Source: Rotaria socialis (taxonomy: Eukaryota; Rotifera; Eurotatoria; Philodinida; Philodinidae). Taken from it: a stretch of DNA of 64,000 nucleotides. Location of the stretch: the NCBI GenBank assembly GCA_905331475.1, contig CAJNYU010004134.1:231844-295843 (forward strand), read 5' to 3'. The notes under the pieces are model-generated. The model saw nothing but the letters and a program-made list of their open reading frames with translations. It was not told the DNA's origin and did no database searches. The position numbers and the translations under genes are program-made. Of the stretch, positions 49,384 through 61,800 are shown one piece after another (positions within the stretch are counted from its first letter, which is position 1; the number at the start of each line of letters is the position of its first letter).

Positions 49384-52182
49384 TCAATTACCTGACCCCC
49401 CTCCGCAACAAAAAAGTTCCGCCAGCCTGAAACATACATAAAAATATACACTGAATGAATAACAAGTGAAGAAATAAATTTCAAAGATGAATTTAAAACG
49501 AAAATTTAGAATCAATTTCTATGCTTAGAAAAGAATCAACCAATTTTAAATCTCTTTAATCTACGTATAGCTAATACTACTATTGATGTAAAAATACAGG
49601 ACAGTTGAGTTCTTTTTTCCATAGATTTCGAATAGAACATGATAGAAACGTCTGGAGGTCATTATTCAAAAGAGACTAGTCGAGATGATCAAATTTATTG
49701 TACCCCAACGATTGATCAAACAGATGCGTTTGGGAAAGTTGAATTTATAAGCAATTTTCAACAAAACAATTGAATTGTTTTAGTGGCGATTTGTAAGAGT
49801 TTTCTTAGTAAACTTGATCGAATCTTCATAAATATTCAGTAGTTTTTGATATCAGAATTAGATAAAAGGAATATAAGAGGCTATCAGACGTACGATATTC
49901 TTCCAGATATAGCAGCAAAACCTGTTATTTTCAAAATCTCGGTGTAACAATTTTAGTTTTGATGACATTCAAATTCAATATTACAACTACTCAAGACTCT
50001 ACTGTCCTCCAGTCAATAATGATATTTGATATTAACATTGTAGCTAATATATGTTAATTGGAATAAGATAAAGCTTAGTAATACGATAAATGTTTCTCAA
50101 AAACAATAGAAAACATATTATTGTGATATTTACCAAGATTTTTTCTTCTTGCCCGCTTTGGGACAGATATAATTATCGTTCATTAGTTCGCGCCTCTGAT
50201 AAAGAAATAAATGATTCAACGGTCAAAATTGTATCAATTAACTTACTTCACTTTTACGGTTAATGTTATTTTGATGTCGACGACTGTTATTGGGGGGTCG
50301 TGGGGGATAACCGTCAGAATTATTACTTAAATCTTGATTATCATATACGAGTCGTAAGTTATCAGATGATTTGACACGCCGTGAGATCCCATCTATTCAA
50401 ATATTAGCAAGATAAATATAATGAATAAAATACTAGTTACGTGGATTAGGTTCTCTTGGTGATTCTACTAGGATTTCATTTGATCGCATCGATAAATTGT
50501 CATTACTACGACCGCGACGAGCAGAATTTTCTGATTCAAAACTATTTTCGTTATTTTTTTATTTCTCATATATGATATTGATTTTTACCTCTCTCATTAT
50601 CCAGTGATCTATTGGCTTGGTGTGTACGGTCAATATCAATACGTTGATATTGAGCAAAACGAGGATCGTCTGGTGATCGAGGTTCTAAAGAAAATTTTTA
50701 TTTTGCTTATAGAATAACATATCTATATATCTCTATATCTATATGGATTTATATGACTTACTAGGCGAAATTGGATTGCTTTGATTATTCTGTCGTTTGA
50801 TTGGTAGAAAGACATTATTTGAAAGTTGTGGCCGTTGAGCATGGCCACGTACTAAGACTGTATTAGTCGGATTTCTCCCACAGCTTTTCTATGAAATAAA
50901 ATGTAAGATTCAAATATAAATTTGATTATTTTATAATTACTTCGTGTGCATGAAGTTGTTGAGCTAAATATAATTGTTGACAATATTCACATGGAAACTG
51001 TTCAGTAACAGATTCTTGATTAATTGTTCTAGAATATATTTTGAATAACTTTCATATATCGAACAATAATAGACTTACTCGGCACGTTTGTTTAATCGTT
51101 GTTGCTCTCGTTCACGGCAACTTTGCTAGATAGAATAAATTCAAAATAATGTAAAATAATCGATTTCAGACAAATTTACAGTATGATTTGACCAATTAGG
51201 TAAATCAATGGGCTGTTGACAAATTTCACACGGGATATGAACAATACCATTGGAACTAGCTGAAGCTTGATTTGGCCTTAACGGTATTGCAATTGTTTGT
51301 TTTCGGTTAATATTTGCTGGATTTTTAAGGCAATTATCCTACAAAAACATAATGAAATGCCAATTTAAACAACTGAAAACAAAGAATATAATTTTTTAGA
51401 TTCTGTAAAGAATACCTTATGAGTTCGATAGTCATTTCGAACACATTCATTATGACAAAATTCGCATTTGATTATCATCGATGAATCGTCTTCGAAGTAA
51501 AAGAAATATTCAATAAAGAAAAATAGTCTTTTAAAATAGAATTATTCACTTGGATTTGACAGAGTCAATTGCATTTTACCGTTTCCTCTTGGAGAATTTG
51601 TCGAAGACTTTTGTCCAGGATATTCTTCAGGATAGCCATTACTGGGAACATCGACTCTCGAAAATGGCATATTAAGATTTACAGGTGCATGATGTACCGA
51701 TCGATTTTTAATTCGACTTGGAGGAGTTTCTATTTCATCAACTGATACACATTTGTTTTCATAGTGATAAGCAAAATGCGAACGTCGTATTAATTGATGA
51801 CAACGTGGACATTGATCAGTTTTATTTCCGCAGAAAAGTAAATGATCACGTATGAGATTTGACGATGGAAATGTTTCTGAACAAAATGAACATTTAATTG
51901 ATCGATTTTTGCAATCATTTTTCTAGGAAAATAATGAGATAATGGAAAGGTCTAATAATCATTGTTTATAACATACTTTATGTAGGTTGAGAGTGTTCTC
52001 ATTCATATATTCATTTCCACAATCACACACGTACGTTGATTCTGTTTGATCATATTCCATCGCACGCAAACGATCAAAACTATTACGTCTTAATAATTAA
52101 AACAAAAATATAAAAATTAATTTACATTTTCTTTTGTAATTGACAGTAATAAAGCAAACCTTATGATTGCAGAGGTTGCCAT
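49384..52182 (-). CDS. XAF1/TRAFD1-like zinc-finger protein (paralogue 2)
   Basis: TRAF-type zinc-finger protein, 469 aa over thirteen exons: 52182-52160, 52088-51977, 51922-51580, 51489-51416, 51338-51180, 51125-51079, 51028-50941, 50888-50762, 50684-50589, 50530-50441, 50392-50247, 50195-50134, 49426-49384. All junctions keep frame. Successive Cys/His fingers are CDCGNEY...LHK, CSFCSETF...HLLFC, CPRCHQL...ENKC, CEFCHNE...HK, CEICQQP...SC and CEYCQQL...SCGRN. The second half is disordered, Arg/Ser/Asn-rich, and ends in a Lys run and CCGGGSGN. Exons of 74, 47 and 88 bases with the same phases recur in the gene at 27.6-29.3 kb. Vertebrate XAF1 and TRAFD1 act in apoptosis and interferon/NF-kB control; function here is not known. 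Confidence 0.85.
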
Positions 52183-54540
52183 ATGTATGTATAGCTATTT
52201 CAAATCTAAACAAGAAGATAAAACAGTTCAAATCATAAAAAGATTAAATGAGGTTATAAGATCTCTTTTTCTTTGAATAAGTGTTAAGTTTTATTTGCCC
52301 TTAGCATATAATATAATGGCGAACGAATTTTTAAAATTATTTGACCTATAACGGAAGGGCAATATTGGTTTAACAAGAAATCGCTAGACTAAAAGAATCA
52401 TTTTCACGATAAAACCTATTTATTTCTTTTTTATTATTAATATGTCACAGCTCACGATATATTCGGTTTGAATAATGAATTCAGAATATAAAAATTATGT
52501 TCGAAAAAACAACAGAACGCAAGAAAATAAATATTGCTTTAAGTGTTTGAGATGGAGAAAAAATTTCAATGAGTACGTAGTGGTGCAATAAAATCCAACA
52601 GAACAAGTTTTGCTCAACAAAATTTTATTGAGAGAGGTCACTGATCGTCGAAAATCTTCATTCTTGTTTTTGAATAATAAAATGTTCAAAAACAAAATGC
52701 AATCAAATAACCATTAGATATATTTGACAATAAAGAAACAGCAGAAGAATTCGATATGTTAGATTAATAAGGAGAAAATCTACGTATAAAGTTTAAATAG
52801 CTAACGTCGTAAAAAGCAATAGAATTCAAATCTTCTTATAACAAATACATAATACGAGAAAACTATCACTAAAAAAAAGGTTTTCGATGATTGAATAACA
52901 CAGAAAACGAATGATGATTAAGAATGTCCAATGAGATTCTTGATCGATAACTACAATTGATTTACAATGTCTTTTATGAGTAATAAAGATTTATTTGTAT
53001 TTTTCCAACGATTTACTTATAAATAAGTCAAATGAAATATCTCATTTTAATTGAATATAAATAAATTTTAACTTGACAAATTTAACATCAGATCTAATCT
53101 GATAATATAGCGGTACATCTGATTACGCTTTTCGAGCTGTAATCATTACGTTACACTGCTGTTCTTTGTGTTTATACAGTGAACATGTGACTGACTTGAT
53201 TGTTATCTATATTCTTATATAATGTACGTCGAATAAATGAGAGAGTAGATTAATAAGTTGCTTTAATTATTTTAAATTTTACAAATACATGAAACGAAAC
53301 GTATATCTATTTGCACATGATCAATGATAAAAATATATTCAAACGTATATATATAATCGATATCTTTCAATTGAATTTTTCATTTGAATACGTCAAATAG
53401 TATAAAATATATTTAAATTTAGTATATAATATAAATAAAATGTTATAGAATCAAAATCTTTTTTTCTTTGTTTTTTTTTCTAGCTAACATTGATGCATAT
53501 CCTGTAAATTTATTATCTGTTAAATTGAAGGTTCTAGGAGAATTTTAATTAAATTTTTCAAATCTTATTATTATGCAGCTACTTTGGCATTTGTGCTTGT
53601 ACTTCTTTTAAAGAAAGTACACAAAAGAAGGTGCTTCTAGAGAGAGAAAAAGTAACAAGCCAAACGGGACTGCACTAACTAAACTGAGTAAGAAGAAAGG
53701 AAGTAGATCAAAAGTGATAAATAGAAACAGAAATAACTGTAAATGTTACAGTGATAATAAATCTATTTATTAACTCTGTTATGTTTTTACTTCTTCTTCT
53801 TCTTTGTCTTTCAGATGATGTGGAAACATACGAAAGTATAACAGAAAAATTTGATTTCTCGTTGAATTAATTTTTGAAAATGGATTGATTTGAAGACAAA
53901 TTTTGTTATATATATATATATATATTATCTATAAAATATTTTCATTTATAACTGAAATAATCGAATAAAACGCAGTTAATTTAACTTCAGAACAAATATT
54001 TAAAACAGTTTTTCTTTTAAGGGTGCGGGTGTGATGGAGAAAAGCTTCGCACCAAATTCGCAATGCCACGCCCACACCCTTTGCTCTTGCTTGATAATTC
54101 AAGTAAATATTTTTCGTTTTTATAAGCCATCGTCATTCGAGATGAAAGATTACTGATCAAATTTTTCATTATTTCGATGATCATCGAATGAAAGATTATC
54201 AAAGACGAATTCCATCTAATTGCTATATTACATCCACACTCGTTCAACTATGAATCAATTTCAAACAACAAAACAACTCCATTTCCCTATTCCGTCTGCT
54301 TAAAATTAGTCATAAGGTTTCGTATTCTACTTAACTGATACTGATCAGCAGTTAATCTGTTTGAACAATTGTTATGAGAACATGCTCTTGGTCGATAGTG
54401 ACCGACTAAAGATTCTTATTTGTGATATGAAAATGATGGAAACACAAATTCAATAACAAAAAAAATAAAATGTCATGTACAAAAAAACTTAATTGTTCAT
54501 CAATGAAGTTTGAGAAAATGCTGTTGATTATTTTCGTATT
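52183..54540. other. Intergenic upstream of zinc-finger paralogue 2
   Basis: AT-rich, no gene recognised. A short (TA)n run lies at about 53909-53926. Small open frames have no family features. Confidence 0.5.
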
Positions 54541-54559
54541 GTGAACTATTATATGAAGA

Positions 54560-55330
54560 TCTGCTCGACGAATTCTTTGAATGGCGAACGCAGGTGGTTG
54601 GCAACACGACGCAAAATTCGTCGTCATCCAAAAGAGGTCCGAGAACGGCCAAGACTTCATTATGATCGACGAAAAAGTCTGTTTGACGAACGAAACAGTT
54701 TGCTGATTGTTATTGTCAGCGATAAGAGGTTGACTGTCGAAAATAGAACCAACGAGTTGAGCCTATGAAAGATAAGGAATGTTGCACGCTCGAATGACAT
54801 CTTCCACATGATCAGCAATAAATTTCAAGTCGATCGGAATGCAATTGCAAGCGTTCGAAAGGGCGATCACTGCGTGTGGATGTGAAGAAACGAATCCAAC
54901 TATGACAGTATTTTCAATGCTTTTCTTAGCCATGAAAAGCAGGGTTCCGGCAACACCTTAACCACGGTAAGAAGAGCTAACAACCAATTGGGTAATCCAA
55001 ATGGCATTGCCATTTAATCGATCGTATTTAGCCGATGTGTAGAGGGTGTATCCGATTAGTTCAAATTGATATTATTATCAAATGAATGTATTTCTCCAAT
55101 GACAAGAAAGCAGCGATCGTTGAAGAGAATCATCTCACGAAGACGCTTGACTCCAAGCCTAACACGAGTGCCGGCTTGTAATGCATTGTTGCTATGAAGA
55201 GAGACATCGCCACCCCAAATACCGTAATCGTTATTAAATAATATTGAGCATTTTTCAAAGATCCATCTGTCACAAACGAATATCAAATTCACGTGTCCGA
55301 TATCGGATTAACAGACGCCACTTCCATATC
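54560..55330 (-). pseudogene. GNAT-family N-acetyltransferase pseudogene
   Basis: The minus strand keeps a GNAT-like protein in broken frames. First comes GDVSLHSNNALQAGTRVRLG with KRLREMILFNDRCFLVIGEI, then after a frameshift near 55070 LIGYTLYTSAKYDR and WITQLVVSSSYRG. The acetyl-CoA motif that should read R-G-x-G-x-A is interrupted by a TAA (54958-54960), followed by GVAGTLLFMAKKS. A TAG lies at 54763-54765, and another frameshift near 54690 leads into EVLAVLGPLLDDDEFCVVLP. Two stops and two frame changes without fitting introns mark it as dead. The region is less AT-rich than its flanks, which may point to a foreign (possibly fungal-type) origin; that is inference. Confidence 0.65.
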
Positions 55331-58300
55331 TGAAATAAAGACAAAAGAAGCAAGCTTCTGTTTCTCTCAAGCATTCGTATATTTCAGTATCCAAAAGAAA
55401 AAAATGTGACTAGTGCTTAACGTAAATGATTCATTATTATTGTGTTTACTTGTGTAAACTTTTCTTTTTCTTCGCTGGGCCAATCAGAATGGACCTGTTG
55501 CTTCTAATCAGTCACACTTCTTTCAAGAGTACAGCCGACAACGATTATCCAAGTAATTATACATTTCTAAAAAAATAACCGTGTTTTGTTTTCATAGTCG
55601 ATGATCATTTTCAAATAAAAACATGAATCAAAATAAGTTCACACGTTGTTGTGCCGATGACCAACATTCTTAATAGAAATCTAAAATAGGATGTATGCAT
55701 ACACTCTGTTTTCCTGTGTAGCGTGTAACTGTACACGTTGTTTCGGAGATGAAAATGTACAAAATGTACAAGAAGTTAAAATGTTGATTTCTATAGATAC
55801 AAAAACTTCTATTAAAAAGTTATTTTTATGTTATTTCTCATGTTAATGAGCTCACGAAAATTTTGACCTTACAAAATGTAAAACATTTTGAAAATACAAG
55901 GAAAAAAGCAAGATCTCATTCAATACAAGATATTAACTGGTATTTTCATCAAACTTTATTTATTCGTAGTAATAGATATGTGAATACCTAAACAAGAATA
56001 TCACGAAAGATATCCCAATGATGCAAGCATAGATACAGTTCAGATCATAATATTCATTCAATTATACAATAGATTAATATTAAAAATACTTTTTCTTATT
56101 TTTGGATGATCTGTACGAAAAAAGTACGAACAAAAAAATGCAGATTTTTAGCACTTGAAAATTGAAAATTGAAACCAAAGCAAAGTTATTCTAAAACCGT
56201 GTCTACATTACAAAGATAGATAATGCGGCATTAATTCGAATTAAATCTACGTGCGTCTACCAAGGAGGAAAAAGCGACTCCTGGATCCTTGGATTCTGAT
56301 GGCTCCTCATGAATTCTGGTGGATTCCAGTGAATTCTTATGGGTCTTGATGGATGTTTGAAGATATGTGAAGATCAGTATCATCTGCTTATTGCTCTTAC
56401 TTGCTTTCTTTTTAGTCTAATATACTGACTTATCCGGTTAGACTAAGTTGCTTTTTAAGGTTTTCTATTGTAGCTTCTTGGATTGATATTCGTCTTCGCA
56501 GCATAAAGTCTCGTAATCATTAACATCCTGTACACCCTAATCTGCTCTCCCCCGACGACTCCCGGGGAGTCCTCGCAAAATGACGCAATCCCTAGGGACT
56601 CCCTGGGGATTCTTCTAGGGAGAGTTGACTAGGGACAAGGTTATCTAGCAGCTTCATTTGCTGTCAAGGGAAAAGTTAAAAAAATAACTTGTAAATCCCA
56701 TGAAACACATGAAATTTGAATTTTTTTCCATAAAAATATGGGATAGAGTGATGAATTTATTAAGTAGCAATGATTCATGTATTTTTCACTTTTTGCTATA
56801 GCATTCACTACTATATTTAAAACAAAACTTGTACATGGCTGTCAATTCATATATTTGAACCGATCGTTGCAAACCAAGTCACACTGATGTACTTGTTAGA
56901 AATTTTCAATTTAACATGAAGAATTAATCAATACACGTAGCCTGAATGTACAAACTTAGCACATGTTCAGAAAAGAAAAAGTCGCTTCTCTCTTTTTGAT
57001 GATTATCAATAAATGACGAAATTTGTCACCAAAATATCTATTATTCTAACTTATTTCTTTCAACTATAGTTTCGTTAAATATTCTAGTGTTCATAATTTC
57101 TATGATTCAACTCGTATTTTCTACATTCAGTAATTCAAAATATTGAAAATATCTATTATTCGATAATATACAGCGACTTCGTCGTGGCACGTGCATGATT
57201 CAAATTTAACGTTAGTTCACTTTTTCGGTGTGTCTGGGGTCTAAGAATAAGAACGTTGTAAGCACTCTCATGTTATTTGACATGATTAAGATGATAAATG
57301 CTCAAGGTTAATGTGGTTGTTGAAGAGAATGTGAATTTCTAATTTGATCCATCCGTATTTCAAGTTTATTTATTTTTGCTATTAATTCTTATTTCAAATT
57401 GACCTAGATCTTTTTAAATATCTTGTGAGGATTCGTGTTCATTTTATATTCATGAATAAACTATTTCAGTAGCAAGTGTCTTTGTCAATAAAAAATGAAT
57501 TCTCTTGATCATAGTGGTTTTCTAACATATTACTATGAAAATTAGATACTATCAACTCAATCGTTTGAATTTTCTTGGTGACTTCATTAGGCAAATTATG
57601 TGCCTTGTATAGTTTAATCGGATGATACCCGATCATAATTTATCGTTGAGATCTTTAATAACTTTATCAATATGTCGGTGTGCTAGCTGCACAAAAAATG
57701 TTTACAAGTATCCTAAATTGTCAACAATTGACATTTCTATGGTAAATTCGATCTGTATTTTTCGACTGAATTGATAGACATTTACCGTAATCCAACTAAC
57801 TAACTAAATAAATAAGTAATTAATTAATCGAAATTGGTAACAGGAACTAGAACAATGACCATGCATACTTATGCATGAGAACATACAGTACCGAAAAGTT
57901 AGACAAACGTCAAAACTAAAGCTCAATAAGACGCCTCTATTCAAAGATCATGTGATGTATATGAAGGTAGATGGTATTAGTCTTCTCTTATAGTATTGAT
58001 TCATATCTCTATGTACATCCGCACCTTTTATCATCGCATTTTTTCTGTGTCCATAACTTTTCAATATTGGTCGCACACCAGTCAGTATACATAATGGAAT
58101 TGTTTATCAGCGTTTATGTACATATTTGAGAAAGTCACCATAGACTTGTTCTTTTCAAATATTGATAACACATTTACTTTATAATATGGATTATTTCTTT
58201 TTAATGAGATATTCGCAACCTGCTGATGTTACTTTATTACAAAATGTTTTTAGTATTACAATAAACATTGACATTATAAGAAAAGAAAACAGAACAAAGA

Positions 58301-58492
58301 AGAATTTTCCTCGTTTTATAAAACAACAAATAAACACACATAGATTATTTTTTTATTATTAAACAATGATATGACAATGTGAGTTGAATAAACAACAACG
58401 AGTATTGAGAGAAAAAACATGTGAAGAGAAAACAGAGAAAAAGACTAATTCCTATGAATAAGAAAAGAAAAGAAAAACAAAAATTGAGAATT
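55331..58492. other. Intergenic between pseudogene and RasGAP
   Basis: About 3.2 kb, no gene recognised. A G+C-richer repeat-like patch is described separately. A minus-strand AATAAA at about 58352-58357 may serve the RasGAP gene, whose stop is at 58493. Confidence 0.5.
56260..56640. repeat. Palindrome-rich repeat-like patch
   Basis: At 56540-56575 GACGACTCCCGGGGAGTCCTCG is nearly a perfect palindrome, followed by CCCTAGGGACTCCCTGGGGATTC and TCTAGGGAGAG, which can also fold. At 56275-56350 the words GGATTC and TGGATTC recur in tandem-like fashion. The patch is much richer in G+C than its surroundings. It resembles other fold-back elements in the window but has no clear ends. Confidence 0.4.
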
Positions 58493-58835
58493 TCATTCAA
58501 TCGCATTTTCAAGATGTGAAAGTATTGATAAATCATCATCATCATCTTCATCATCCGGTGGCAATGGGGGTTTACTATACAAAAAAATAAATTTATTTTC
58601 TGTATTATCATCGAGACAAAAATTTTTTTCAATCGGTTGAACATCATTGTCATCGCTATTGTCCTCGTCGTCGTCGTCGCCGTCATCAGAATAATCAATT
58701 AAATTAATATTATCAATATTAGTTGTGAAACTTTTCTCATTTAACAAACCAATCAAATGTCGATATTCTTCAATTTGTTCATTTGATCGATGTAATTCAT
58801 TGTGAAGTCTAAACAAAATATATTCATTGATAGAA

Positions 58836-58866
<31 letters not shown>

Positions 58867-61800
58867 AAACGACATGCTAAACAAAAATTATTAACATGCA
58901 ACTACATTCAAAAGAGAAAAACAAAATAATACAACAAAGAAACATGCTTAATATATTATGTACGTAAATATCTAAATAACCCACCTTATTGTTAAACAAC
59001 TGTCTCATGCGAGCAGATCCTGAGAGAGATAGAAGAAAATCATGCAAAATTACTTTTGACATTGTTAAAAATTAGAAAAAAAAGGAAAAATACACAGTTT
59101 ACTCTTTTCCCAAGTTAATTTAGTTATCCATGTTTATGTAACTTTTACTAACCTTTCAGCTTGTTTTTCAGACTCTATTCGACGACATTTTTCTTCTTGA
59201 TATAAATTTAACAGTGGCGAACGTTGACCAATAACAATATCCTTAAATACAAAAAAGAAACAATATCTAATAAAATCATCTTCTTTACAAGCATATAAAA
59301 CTGGTTGATAAAAATATAAGATACTCAGTAAAGGATAAATATAAATTATTTCAAGTAGATCAGCGTAAAATCAATTTCTATTCATTCGAAAATCATTATT
59401 AACATATGTCTCAAAACAGAATTGATAGGATTCACGTGAAAAAATAGAGTAAAAACGCCGAAATTTGTTATTGTAGTGTTTAGACTGTTGATTAGAATAA
59501 AAATTCTGATCACATTCAGTCAATTTTAGAATAATACTGCTAAATTTCACTTACGAGGGAACCTTCCCAAGTGATACCAACCATTCGGGTCCTACTTGTG
59601 AGCACAATATCAACCCGAATGGTTGGTATCATTTGGAGAGGTTCCCTCGTTAGCTCATATTTTTATTTTCCTTTGAGATGTTTTTTTTCCAATAATTCTA
59701 ACGAGTACATAAATCTTACTTTATTTGATGTTGAAGTATGATTAAGTGCTTTGACACCCATTTTTGGCGGTAATAATTGTTGAGACGATACAATTGATTG
59801 CCTTTTATTTGCTCCATTAAATTGATCTTGTGCTTTTACACAATAATAGGTTGTTGATGTTGAATTATTTGTTTTAATAGGTGTATTCATATTTGCTGAT
59901 GATGCTAAACTTTGCGTACTTCTTGTCATATAACTATTATTTAAAACAAATAACGGCTGTTGTAATGATTGTCGACTAGCTGAATGAACAAGTGATTGCT
60001 GAGAAGTAGAAGAAGACGATGAATTTTTTAGAGATTCAATGCAAAGACTATTAATAAAATAAAGTGCTTTTGATGAATCTGGTAGAGTTTGATTTAAATT
60101 AATTTGATTATCGTCATCAGATAAATCACTGTGATTATTGTCATCAATTTGAATTTTTTGATTATTAAAAATGGGATTTTTGAAAGACAATGGCGTACGA
60201 ATATTTTCTTTATTGAGATTTTCGACAGTTGTGATTGTTGGTGATTCTGATATTGAATGATAGCCTTGTGATGAATCATTTGTTGTACCTGTACCTGTTA
60301 ATGATAAGGATATTTGGCTACCATAGGGCGATAGGCGATTATCGTTTGGTTGTTTATCTAAACGATTGTAATAATGCTCGGATGGCGTTGATAAATGATG
60401 ATAAATATGATGATGATGATGATGTAAATGAATTTGTGTTCCATTTTGTGTTGTCGCATAGAATAATTTTATATTTGTTAATTCAGTTAAAACATATTCT
60501 AATTCATTTAACGTTCGACGAGTATTAAAATCAATTTGTTCAAATAAATCAGCAAGCGTCGAATGAAGAATTGAATATTCTCGACCTTAAAAAATACACA
60601 AAGATACCATATGCATATGGGTTAATAGAATACACTCGATTCGTTTAGTCTTGAAAAAGGTATTTTGAAGTAATTCGATCCTTTCCAAAATATTCCTACT
60701 GAATAATTGGTAATTCGATTAAAAAACTACCTACAACATTACATGCTTGACTTCTAGTGAAATTCGTTAGCTATTCGATCAATGTTTTGTAGATTGCTAG
60801 TAAGCTTGGACAGAAATCAGATATTGAACTGTTCTTTACGTTTCTACAGTACAAATGAAACAAAAATCACCTGACATTATCATGACGATGGGCATAGACT
60901 TAGATAAGACGTACGTAGGTGGTAGCTCGTCTGTTTATGAGCAACAACAGGTTAAGTTCAATTTTATTATCTTCTTCGTTTTCTAATCACTATTCTTAGG
61001 TTTTAGTGAATGAAAGCACTTTAGGTTAGATTTTTTCTAGCTTCTTCAATTGCTAACAAATGTGTAGAAATCATTAGATAAAATCAAACTATAATTCTAA
61101 TAAATGCTATAATGAAAAGAAACAAACCTAAATCAATATCACATTTGTCATCGTGAAGATTATTTCTATGTGAATATCGTGGTTCATCATAATCATGATC
61201 GATTGTCTGCAGAAAAACGAACGTGCTTTAGTACATAATCATTTGTTTATCTTATTTAACTTACCGAGATCTGTGCTAGAAACCTTCTCATATTTTCCGA
61301 TTCTTTCCCAACAAAATCATTCATAAATTTCATGTAAGATTCTTTGGGACCGAATCTAAATTAAGAATTGTATTTTAAAATGAATGAAGGAAAATTTTCT
61401 TACTTAGAAAAGTTCGCTAAAGTTTGTAATGTTTTAGCAATTAATGTTAATTTTCTAGATGATTTTTCATTTGGATATTCTATTTAAATGACAAAATGAA
61501 GATTTCAAATAAATCTTATCTATCAATGAAATTTACCTTGGGTCAGACCAAATAAATTTGGTGATAAAATTGCTGGACAAAGGAAACGAAGAAACACCGA
61601 ACCACTTATTAAATTAAACATAGTTTCATCGGATGATGATAATTGTCGAAGTTTCCAAAAGATACGCTTCAATTCCCTTGAAAAAATAAAACATTTAATT
61701 ATTTTATCATTTTTCCAAAAATATTTTTCAAATATTTACTGAGGAAATAATGAATGTGACTGTTGAATTTCTAACCAAATTTTTTCGCATAATAATCTTA

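Noticed and set aside
54541..54768. Plus-strand 75-residue Arg-rich open frame
   Set aside because: Antisense to the GNAT pseudogene, whose protein similarity lies on the minus strand.
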